From Tetraselmis striata (taxonomy: Eukaryota > Chlorophyta > Chlorodendrophyceae > Chlorodendrales > Chlorodendraceae), in contig VCJN01000004.1 in the NCBI GenBank assembly GCA_006384855.1, positions 124,001-188,000 on the forward strand: DNA of 64,000 bases, read 5' to 3'. The position numbers and the translations under genes were made by a program. Below are positions 37,326-46,988 of the stretch, piece by piece (the first letter of the stretch is position 1; each line of letters begins with the position of its first letter). Below the pieces are notes generated by a model. It saw nothing but the letters and a program-made list of their open reading frames with translations, searched no databases and was not told the origin of the DNA.

Positions 37326-38201
37326 ATGCCAGATGGAGAAGAACCCGTCGTTGAGCCGACGTTGGAGTCGCTGAACGCAGATATGAAGGCCCAGTCTTCA
37401 TTACTGCGAGAGCTGGCTACAGCTGTGGCACAATTGACGGCTCGTGATCGCGTTGTTGATGGAGAAGGGGCACATGGCTCCGGCTCAGGGCAGCGCTTCG
37501 CGGGACAGCCGACAGGCAGCGGGGGAGCCGCAGAGCGCCCCGACTTGCTAGAGCTAGCCCAGAGCGGCCGTGTCGGAGCAAAATCCGTGAGTGCCGAGGA
37601 TGATTACCTCGCGGTGCCAGAGCTACTGCAGAGAGCAGAGTCTGGTTACGAGGCCGTTCGACCGGTCAGCCGAGTGCCTGGACTTTTCCCTTTGAGCACC
37701 GACCTAACGAACGAGTACCTCAAGCAGGATGACCGGCGTCTGCCGGCCCAGGAGGAGTACTTGTGGATGTCGTGTTTCGGGGCCCACATGGCCGCCCTTT
37801 TCGTGGCGCTCGACGAGCTGCTACCTTACGTCCCCGCCACTAACCAGGACTTCACCCCCTACCTCGCGAGAGCTCGGAATCACGCCGAGGCCATCGACAA
37901 GGCGTTTCGTTTTCGTCTAGCCTTCCTGCGGAGGCTGAATGAGATCAAGCGTGTGCACGGTGACCAAGGTGTTCTGGATGTGCTGCGAGCTCAGCATTTT
38001 CAGCCTGCTTCGGAGGTTCAGCCTGCATCTGGGTTCTGCGCTTTTTGGGGACCTCATGAGGGACTACGAGCGTCGTGTCTTCGAGGCGACCGTTGCCAGC
38101 AGCGCCAATGCGACCGCTACTTCTCGAGTGGCGGCTGCAGCTGCAGGACGCGGGCGTGGGCGAGGACGTGGCGGCGGACGTGGACGTGGCCGCGAAGGTG
38201 A
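37326..38201 (+). CDS. Gag-like ORF of the YR element
   Basis: 291 codons from ATG at 37326 (MPDGEEPVVEPTLESLNADM). An N-terminal acidic helix is followed by a region with VPATNQDFTPYLARARNHAE and FRFRLAFLRRLNEIKRVHG. It has no zinc knuckle. At about 38.03 kb the coding signal appears to move to another frame (37939-38211), which reads LMRDYERRVFEATVASS and then a Gly/Arg-rich tail (AAAAAGRGRGRGRGGGRGRG) ending at 38211. An Arg/Gly tail is a common RNA-binding end for such Gag proteins. Either a programmed or mutational frameshift, or simply two ends, is possible. It sits directly upstream of the recombinase ORF. The Gag assignment rests on position and composition. Confidence 0.6.
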   Translation: MPDGEEPVVEPTLESLNADMKAQSSLLRELATAVAQLTARDRVVDGEGAHGSGSGQRFAGQPTGSGGAAERPDLLELAQSGRVGAKSVSAEDDYLAVPELLQRAESGYEAVRPVSRVPGLFPLSTDLTNEYLKQDDRRLPAQEEYLWMSCFGAHMAALFVALDELLPYVPATNQDFTPYLARARNHAEAIDKAFRFRLAFLRRLNEIKRVHGDQGVLDVLRAQHFQPASEVQPASGFCAFWGPHEGLRASCLRGDRCQQRQCDRYFSSGGCSCRTRAWARTWRRTWTWPRR

Positions 38202-38424
38202 GCACGAGTGACGGCGTGGGGCGCCGCTCGTCGGAGCTGCAGGAGCCTTGCGAGGCCACCTTTCGGTGACCGCCGCAAGACGCACCCTTGCAGCTCAACG
38301 GCGAGATGAGCGCCCTGTGTCAGGACCTGACCCCCCCACCTTACAGACTTCATTTAGACCTTCCTCGGTGCGGCGCTTCTTACAGCTACAGCCGAGTGTG
38401 GCTCAACCATCCGCACGCCTGCAC

Positions 38425-39873
38425 ATGGCGGCTCAACCATCCGCCTTTCTTACAACCCCATCTCTGCGTTCGTCGGTTGTTACACTACGTGTTACAACCG
38501 GTTCGCAACGACCAAGTTTCGCGCGTGTACGTTACGCACGGGACAGGCGCTACGAGCGCGAAGGGCGCGCGGGGCGGCCCTCTTACCTGAACCTAGCCCC
38601 GCAAACCCAAACTGGAGCTACTGCAAACCCGTCCAGCAACTACCGGCCAACCGCCGGGAACCTAACCGCTGCTGCCGAGTACTTTGCGAACAGTAGCCGT
38701 GCCGGTGGAACTCTGTCAGTAAAACGACGCACTTACGTAATTGACGAGCCCGCAGCTATCGCTCCATGGGCTGCGTCACTGCGATCTCGACTGCAGGACG
38801 CGTTCGGCTCAGACGAGCTAGGCCAGCGGACGCCGGACCTGCTCTCCAGCTCCCTCAGCGCTCAGACCCTCAAGAGCTACGCCGGCAGGTTGTCTCAGTT
38901 CGCTGAGTTCTGCCACGACTCCGAGAACATCAGCCCGTTGGAAGCGACTACGGCTACTGTTGTTCGGTACGTTGCCTGGATCGGGGAGCGAGGGCACATC
39001 GCAGCTAAATCGCTGCAGCCCTACCTGTCTGCCATCAACACCTTCTTCGAGCTGCACAACCTCGTCCCGATCGCCAAGGACAGCCTACACCTCACTTCAG
39101 CAAGGCGTGGGTTAATGTTGCGTCAGCGCCGACTGGACGCTGCCCCTTTGCGTGTCCCTCTGCCTGCGGATGTAGCTTACCGCTTCGTCTCAAAGGCCGA
39201 GCTAATTGTGTCTGCTCCTTACCCAGAGTCCCACCTCGACTACCGAGCCCTCTTGGCTTCGGTCGTCAACTTCCTGTTCTTTGCCAGGGGCCTTACTGGC
39301 GTCTCCTGTCGAGTGCAAGATGTGCATGTCGACACCTACAACATCACCTTGCAGATCTACCGCGAGAAGGGTCGCGCTGGCCGGCGGGGACCCGACGACC
39401 TGCGCGTACTTCTCCTTCCAGTGTCCGAGCACCCTCGAGTGGCACGTCTCTTGCACCACTTCATCGACAACGTCCAGTCTGTCCCCCTGGTTACTGTTGG
39501 CTTGGCTGCCTCCAACTTCTGGGCTGTCAATGTGGCTGAGCAGTCAAAACCTTGGACTGCGGCTACGATGTCAGACTGGTTGTCTACAGCAGTCAACCTA
39601 GTCAACGCTGCCCCTCCTGCTGGCACTTCCTGGACTTCACACAGTCTACGCAAGGGCGCAGCCTCTGCAGCAAACGCCATCGGAGCGCCACTGTCCCATA
39701 TCCGCTACCAAGGCGGTTGGGCCACTAACTCTGATGTCGTTCTGGACTACATCGACCCCAACGTTCTTCCTTCTCTTGGCGCGTGCTTCTTCTTTGGACA
39801 CATCGCCCCCCTCCGCCACTTCCAAGTCCAACAGGACTCCGCAGCGGTGGCCTTCCCAGTGCCTCCTTCATGA
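38425..39873 (+). CDS. Tyrosine recombinase of the YR element
   Basis: Open frame 38248-39873; the first ATG in frame is at 38425, giving 482 residues (MAAQPSAFLTT start). The core shows a SAM-like N-terminal domain (QTLKSYAGRLSQFAEFCHDS, YVAWIGERG, SLQPYLSAINTFFELHN) and a catalytic domain with FLFFARGLTGV (probable first Arg), DTYNITLQIYREKGRAG, the H-x-x-R box (SWTSHSLRKGAAS), IRYQGGWATNSDVVLDYID (histidine/tryptophan position and nucleophile Tyr). All catalytic boxes look intact, so the enzyme may be active. In DIRS-order elements it integrates a circular DNA without target duplication. The 38248-38424 part may be translated after frameshifting from the gag ORF. Confidence 0.9.
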   Translation: MAAQPSAFLTTPSLRSSVVTLRVTTGSQRPSFARVRYARDRRYEREGRAGRPSYLNLAPQTQTGATANPSSNYRPTAGNLTAAAEYFANSSRAGGTLSVKRRTYVIDEPAAIAPWAASLRSRLQDAFGSDELGQRTPDLLSSSLSAQTLKSYAGRLSQFAEFCHDSENISPLEATTATVVRYVAWIGERGHIAAKSLQPYLSAINTFFELHNLVPIAKDSLHLTSARRGLMLRQRRLDAAPLRVPLPADVAYRFVSKAELIVSAPYPESHLDYRALLASVVNFLFFARGLTGVSCRVQDVHVDTYNITLQIYREKGRAGRRGPDDLRVLLLPVSEHPRVARLLHHFIDNVQSVPLVTVGLAASNFWAVNVAEQSKPWTAATMSDWLSTAVNLVNAAPPAGTSWTSHSLRKGAASAANAIGAPLSHIRYQGGWATNSDVVLDYIDPNVLPSLGACFFFGHIAPLRHFQVQQDSAAVAFPVPPS

Positions 39874-39926
39874 CTTGGCGCTACCCCTTCTCCGTCAATC
39901 CACCGCTCTCTACGTTCGCTCAAGAC

Positions 39927-39954
39927 TGGCAAAACCAGACTCAACTTTGAAATG
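39927..39954 (+). repeat. Split direct repeat B1
   Basis: 28 bp beginning TGGCAAAACCAGACTC and ending GAAATG; identical to B2 at 40231-40258. Its last ATG is also the first ATG of A2. Confidence 0.95.
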
Positions 39955-40138
39955 ATCTAAACTAGTTTATGGGGTTTCCATCCTTGACCTAACCGCTTTT
40001 TAGCTACAAGTGCTGCTCAGTGGTACGGGAACTAGTAACTGTTGTTGTGCCCTTGTTGGGTGCAGCACGAGTAGACATAAAAGCAGCCAGAACAGCTGAG
40101 CCTGCCATCTTCCAGTTTTCGCTGCGTTCCACGCAGCG
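39952..40138 (+). repeat. Split direct repeat A2
   Basis: 187-bp second copy of A1, immediately 3' of B1. Confidence 0.95.
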
Positions 40139-40230
40139 CCCCCCCTGACTCCGTTTTCCCTCCACGCTTTCGCTAAACCATCCTGCCAATTTCGGCTCTT
40201 GACCGTGTAAAACAGCCTGCGCGACCTTTT

Positions 40231-40258
40231 TGGCAAAACCAGACTCAACTTTGAAATG
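40231..40258 (+). repeat. Split direct repeat B2 (element 3' end)
   Basis: 28-bp copy of B1 defining the right end of the element; 92 bp separate it from A2. Confidence 0.92.
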
Positions 40259-40991
40259 CATGTACAGGTACTAAATGCCGCATTATCGGCGGAGCATTTT
40301 TTTACGCGGCCAACCTGGGCAAAGTTTCGCAAATAAACCCTAATGTTCTATTATTGAAGTTTTAGACCTTTCGAAAACACTTGGGAATATACCGTTAACC
40401 CTTTTTTATATATAAAGGCGGCAATTTGCACATTTCCTCATCCCGCCCTGCGCCACTTGATGGTGACTTGGCAAAGCAAAGACGTAATGGCACTCAAGTT
40501 TTATTTACGGGTGCCATAGCAATCTGTCCGGTATTGTTTTGTGGTTTCTTCTTTAGATCTTCGCCTGCTTTCAGGTGCCAAATAACATTTCGATATTACA
40601 CGCTTTCGATATCGATGACATTTATTATGCAGTTCAAGATTTTTTGTGCGCTATGCAAGCGATTATAAAATAGTGCCTCGGGCACATATATATGTTGCAT
40701 GTATACAACAAAAATGTGTATGTATGTAATAAAGTATGGGCCCAGTACTGGCATGATGACCACCAGGGCGTCAGGGGAGGTCCCTTGCTTGAGCGCCAAT
40801 AGTATACTTAAATTCAGACATTGACAATAACTCTCTTGTACGCACCCACTAAGTGAAGTATTCATAGGATCGCATCGCTGAATTAAACGTCGGATAATAC
40901 GGCGTGTTAGGCGCCAATAAAAAATATCAGCGATGCGAAGGGCCGCAGTAGGTGTTCATTATTTTTCATCAGCTAAGTAACTTCTTGTGTG

Positions 40992-40995
<4 letters not shown>

Positions 40996-41043
<48 letters not shown>

Positions 41044-41065
41044 TGTGTGGGTGTGCGTTTGTGTG

Positions 41066-41129
<64 letters not shown>

Positions 41130-41131
41130 TG
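40996..41131. repeat. (TG)n/(CGTG)n microsatellite
   Basis: Alternating TG and GCGT units over about 135 bases. Overlapping open frames (Cys-Val or His-Ala-Arg-Thr runs) are artefacts of the repeat. Confidence 0.95.
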
Positions 41132-44024
41132 TGGTCGGTAATGGATGGCGGCGAGATGCGACGCGGAGATGACTTTTGGAGGCCGCATCACCGACGGGAG
41201 ATGGTCTCGTCGATCCTCGGCAGCTATTGTCGCACCAACTAAGACCACGTAGAGGATTCCACGGCATTGACGACGCAGCCGTCCGGGTGGCAATTCGGCA
41301 CAACGCCGCCGCCAAAAGAATGGGTCGCGCGGTCGCGCAGGGTGTACTGCGCGTGCGGGAAGCGGAACGTCGCGCAACCACATGGCTTTATTGCGACTCA
41401 GTTGCTTACATAGCTGCGCAACATCATTCGCTTATTTCGCGCAGTAGATTAACATGTTTATATTCATAACAGACTGTGAGACTTGTTGCGACCTGCTTCG
41501 CGGATGATGCAGCGTATGGCGAGTTCACGCGGTGTTGGGACTAAATGCGCCGTCGCTGATGCCATATGGAAATAATGTGATCATATCGATAGCGATGTGC
41601 AGCCAAAGCGCGGAGAGGCTGCGAAACATCGCACACACAATAGTAGGTCCATGAGCCCATCATCGTGTCATCTGGGAACGCAGCACGGGTCAGTGTTGGG
41701 CGCATATAGCCGTGACCGCGGTAGGACGGCGGCAGGACGGTGCGCTACTAGTGATTGTTTTTTCCATATATGTACAGGTTACATATAGCGCGGCGGACGA
41801 ATATATCATGCTGCTAATTTGATTATTTTTAAGTGAAGTAGTACCGTCGTCGTTGGTCCGAAACCACGTAAAGTCATATCTTATATATTGCACACGTAAC
41901 CGGTGAGGGCGCTCGACAACGGCGCCACGTCCATAATAAGCACCTCGCCTTGCGCGCACAATTATTCGCCGGCCTCGCTATACATACATGCGTGGCGCCA
42001 TAAATACGTGAGTCGGCAAGGATACTACCGCTGCCCCGTCGGCGTGCAAGCGTTTTTTTATTAACCGGATGTCGGCATACCCACCACCAACAAAACAATA
42101 TATTTGTAGTGGTAGTTGCGGCCTTATTCGGATTGCCCGTGCGTGCTATGATGTGGATGGGGTTGCAGGGCGGCCGCGGGCGCTGTAGGGCATGAACTGG
42201 GAGGGTGTGTGTGTGTCGGGGGGGGGGGGGGGGGGGGGCGGAGGGTCTCGCTTTAGCGACAATTATCATGATTGCGTATTCCATTGCTCACTGCCTCCAT
42301 GGCATTAAATCGTCATCCATATGTACAGTCGCTACCACGCCGCAATTGGAATGGTACGTAAATTTCGTCATGTAGCCCAATTACGCGATATATCGGGTGT
42401 ATATATCAATACATTCCGTTGTACACACCACCGTGGTGCGATACTCATAGTGATGTTCGCAGGTGAACACATCCAGCACCTGTTGCGCCGAAAACGGCCG
42501 AAGGCCCTGCTGTAGCGCCGTACCTCTACGCCCTACATTACCAATAGCTTCAGGAGGGGGTAAGGCCACGACCATCTCACCGAGCCGAGACACCGCCGTT
42601 CGTTCAAGAGGTTTCAGCCATACCCCAAGGGTTGCCGGACGAGGTTAGAGATCACGTTGGGATGCGGCCCCGATGGACGGTGCCCGCCCACGGCGTCCCG
42701 CACTCGCGACATGTGCGGCTATTTCCTCGTCGGTCGAAAAAATGACCTCGCATTAGGCTCTCGCGAGCGAGAGATTGAAGCTTGAAGCTTGCAGATATAA
42801 TATTATTTAACCCCTGTGCACATCAGCTAGGACACACAGCCCCCGAACGCTGTCGTTGATCCCCCATCCGTGGGTGATGTGGTCTGTTCTCTTCGGCATG
42901 GCGTGCATTATTAGTTGTGGGGTTTCAACCACGACCCCGTGCATCACCACACCACCCCCACGTCCATGCTAAGTGCTATCCCAGAAACAAGCTCAAAGAA
43001 GTTACATGTATGATAAATGGCTCCCCATGGAGACCTTTAGCTCCGACCCGACCTAGTACGCTGGTGATGGCGCATGATTGCGTCGTGAATTGGCCAGCAA
43101 ACCGGAAATTGTTTTCTGAATCGCCAACTCGCGTTACACCCGGACGCCGCCGACATACTCTGCTTAGATAGCCAGCATAACTACGCAGGGGTAGCGAAAG
43201 TCTCAAGCTGATACATGTAGCAAGGAGCTGCATGCCATACAAGCTTATAACGTGTCTCGCACGAGTGGGAATGAGCCAATTTAGGGCTTCCCAAGCGACT
43301 CGGTAGTTTCTGAGATCGGGCGCCGGCTTCGGCGTCGTCTTGTGAGTCGATGCGCAAGCGCACACCGCCCACCAAGGCGCCAACCGGCTCCAGCCCAAGC
43401 CTTAGTCATAAGAGGCCCGGGGACTACTCGCATAGGCCTCGAGACGAGCCACCGTGTGCTCACATGGAGGCCAATGGCAGCTACCCCACGTTGTATAGTG
43501 GATGGACGGGATTTATTCGGGTCATCATTTCGTGCATATGTTTCGGTTAGCGCTACATGACCTCGAGCAGTCGTAATAAATGACGAGGAATTATGTACAA
43601 TTGACTCCGCCGTGACGAGAGCACATGAGTCGAATTCTGGTTCTGACGCCGCAGAGGTGGGCGGGGGGAGGGGGGGGGTCATAAGCAGGGTGCCGCGCCA
43701 CCATTGATAGAGTACACGCACGTTATTTGAATTTCGAATTCAACACAGCAAATTTGAATTTTGTTAAAGTTGCATCAATTATGCATATTGACAAGCTATC
43801 TTTACTCAACATCAAGGAAGAGCCCGCCCCAGATGACCAACCCGCGTAGGTTCCGCTAACTAAAGCGATGGGGGCTCTGTACGCCACGTGGCTACGTTGC
43901 TGCAATGCAATTGCAAATTTTACATCAGTGGTACAATACACCACACGCGAGGCATACGGGGATTTACACGCGTTAGCTTGTACGCGTTGTAGCCCGGCCG
44001 CAGAAATCCATGATCACGTGACCG

Positions 44025-44051
44025 CCATATATATATATATATATATATATA
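44025..44051. repeat. (AT)n run
   Basis: About 13 consecutive AT dinucleotides. Confidence 0.9.
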
Positions 44052-46455
44052 TGCTTCTGCTCCCGCCGTTTATTGTCCCCCGGAGTAGGTCACGGCATGC
44101 TCCGGCTTGACACCCCATCGGCCGCGCCCGAGCGGCCTAGCGCCTAGCGGCCTTCGCGCCCCTGAGATCAGCCCCCGCCTTGAGGTGCTGCCAACGGTGT
44201 CCCCGGACGTCCTCGGAGCTTGGAGGTAAAGGCGGGGAAAACACGCCCATGCTGCACCGATGGCCGTGTTATTGTGCTCGTTGATCTTGTTACACTCATC
44301 GGTGCTCCGGATCGCCCTATGCGCGGCAACCACCTGCCCACGCTCTTGGCCCAGGTCATCGCCGCCCGAGGGTGGCTTCCTGATGAGCCTTGTTCACGGT
44401 TTGTCTTATCATAGCCGCCACCATGCAAGTGCCAATCATTGTAGCAACGCCCCCCGTACTGGGTGCAACAATCAAGGCGATATTCGTCTCCAAAGGACAA
44501 CTCTTGTAGCCACATGGTTGGCAGCATTATGTGGCACGTATACTCGTAGTCTTAGGTACAAATGGTACTAGTTCTCGTACGCATCGCACCGGTACTTGTA
44601 CTGCAAACCCGTAGTACATCGGCGTACTCGTATATAATTATCAGCACACAATATGTACTACTGTTGTATATATAGAACGCATGCCAGCCATGTGCACTAC
44701 ATGTATGATGAACAAGAGCTAAACAGTAATTAGTAGCAGCGAATTAACTAATCAGTAATTATTAGCAGCAGCTATCTTTAGCTAGTAGCATAGAGCGTTC
44801 GCCTACCTATAGCACGGCAATGTACCAAGCACTAATTCACCACCGACCACACCGCGCGCAGTAAAAATCAACTTTCGTTACGCTACTACGTATACACTGC
44901 GTGCCGATGTTGGCAGCGCGCGCGCTCATTTTTTCCTCAATAACATATAATGCGACTCAGATTATATCTGTTGCTTTAGGTGGCGGATATTCTAGGGAGA
45001 AAGGGGGGGGGGGACGACTTTCCTTCCTTTCCGGAAAACATTTCCTTTTCTCTCATACACTGCTTAACGTATTGATAAACGATGGTACGCGGGGGCCTAT
45101 ACTCAAATACTTAATGATGGGTGCCCTCTGCACTACAAGCACTTGCATGTATTGATATCCGAGCAAATGTACTAAGAAATATACAAAGTGTGCAGCATGC
45201 ATGTCATTCTACGTCGATGCACGTATTGCACCATGTAATGCACAATGTGCCTATGTATTCAACAGTATGTATATATATATCAAACGACTACATTGTATCA
45301 AAATACGCCAATAATTTGACTGTATGTACCGCCGCGTTCGGCCACGCGCAAGGCTGCCGCCGCGCAAAGCAAGCACGCGGCAGCAATAGCAAGCAACAGC
45401 AAGCACGCCAGGCTAGGAGGAGGAGGAGCCACAAGCACAACATCCGCGCACAGTTGAACAACGGCACAACACCCGGAGGCTAAAGCATCGAAGGCGTTAT
45501 CAATTTATTCAAAATCTAGGTCCTGTCGGGGGCTGATATATTTATGCATTTTTAAGTAAATGAAAAGCGACAACAATTTTCCATACTATACACATGCAAT
45601 TCTTTTGCAACATATTAATGACGATCTTCTTCGTAGCAAAGGCGCTGCACTATACTGTCGACATCCCGCTACCTGCCGCCGGTAGGCGACTGAGATTATA
45701 TCTATTGTTTTAGGTGCCCCTCCCTTTTTTTTTCCCGCCCCCGGGACAGGACTGGCACCAGTGAAACCCTTGCAGCGTCTCTACGACGGCCGTTTAGGCA
45801 GCAAACCAGTTACGGAAAGCCCTGGGTAGGCGACGCTCCGTTATAGTCATCAAGCAAATTGCCGAAGCATTCTGCAAGACTAATTGGAGGCCTTTATTTC
45901 GCCCCCTTTTTGATAACATACCTTACGCTGAAGTGCTACTAAAGTACTGTGAACGGGGTTTTGTACGCATGTGGCTCAGAATGAGTCCTGCAGCAACATC
46001 AATATTGGCAGCCAAACAACAACATCATAGCATGCAACATGAGGGCAACAACGAAGCATTCATAATGCAGATGGCAACCAACATAGTGCAGAAATAAAAC
46101 ATACGAGAACATCCTTACATGTTGTGGTTGCTACGCCCCTGACCCTCCCGGCCTACACGGCCTTCCATCTGGAGCCGCGACTGCTGAGTCAACTGCTGAC
46201 ACTGCAAAAGACATTACGATGCTGGATATTGCCTTACGGAGGAACGCCTCACAACATGCTGGTTTGCACGCTGGGCTGCCTGGTGCTGCCGCTATCATTG
46301 CACATTAATAGCTACGAAGTATGTGGCGGCTTCGCCGCTATGAGAAAAGGTGGCGGGCCCCGTATATCCCTGCATACGGTTCAAGGATTCGCACATTATA
46401 TTCTTGTATACTCCTAATCGTATATTCTTGTATATACATATGTCGCATATATATA

Positions 46456-46565
46456 TGTTAAGATCCATGTGGACATGCGGTCCATGTGTACATGGAGCGG
46501 TCCATGTGGACATGGAGCCTCCATTGACCCATGTCCACATGGCCGCGTACCATGTACACATGGAG
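46456..46565 (+). repeat. Left terminal inverted repeat with CCATGTnnACATGG palindromes
   Basis: About 110 bp inverted relative to 50843-50951 with roughly 94% identity. It contains several copies of the 14-bp palindrome CCATGTnnACATGG. Further, more diverged copies continue inward to about 46.70 kb. Confidence 0.9.
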
Positions 46566-46988
46566 CAATCCGGGTCATATCCGTGTGGACATAGGCCGTC
46601 TGTCGGCCCATGTCCACATGGGTCGACCCGTGTTAGCATGGAACGTCTGTCGCGTCCCGTGTTCAAATGGGCCGCGCTGGGCAAGCCCATCTGCACATGG
46701 CCACGACGCACGGTGGCGGGTAAGGCGCTGTTCGGGCAGGCGCCGGATCGCGGTTACGACCCGGCCTTTGTACGGGCAGATGCTGGTTGGCGCTGCGGCG
46801 CCCGCCATTCTGCGGACGAGTGCCGTGCCGGCGCGGGAGCTGCGATCGGGCGCTAGGTATAGTCGCTATTAAAAACCCCTGCGGACAGGCCGTGCTCATT
46901 CGTCCCCACAGTAGCACTCAATCGCAGCTACGCAACTCCCCTCTCCGGGACCGCCTTTGCCCGGCTCTGGCCGGCTCTGGTCGATACT

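Larger units (their letters stand above)
37022..40258 (+). mobile_element. YR retroelement with split direct repeats (PAT/Kangaroo-like), no RT
   Basis: 3,237 bp. Structure: A1 (37022-37208), gag-like ORF, tyrosine recombinase ORF, B1 (39927-39954), A2 (39952-40138), B2 (40231-40258). A1 and A2 are both 187 bp with a single visible difference (C/T in GTTGTTG[C/T]GCCC). B1 and B2 are identical 28-mers. B1 and A2 overlap by ATG, B2 ends in ATG and A1 begins with ATG, so the internal B1-A2 junction has the sequence expected if B2 joined A1 in a circle. This is the split-direct-repeat layout of PAT, Ngaro and algal Kangaroo/TOC3-type DIRS-order elements. Those normally encode RT-RNase H, which is absent here. 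Near-identical repeats argue for recent activity. Confidence 0.9.
40259..46455. other. Long AT-richer spacer, no confident gene
   Basis: I find no ORF with recognisable domains. It holds a (TG)n/(CGTG)n microsatellite (40996-41131), a G20 tract at 42219-42238 and an (AT)n run at about 44025-44051. The rest shows short open frames only. Low-level degenerate repeats may be present but I could not define any. Confidence 0.55.

Noticed and set aside
40952..41383. Frames with Cys-Val or His-Ala-Arg-Thr runs
   Set aside because: Translation of the TG/CGTG microsatellite.
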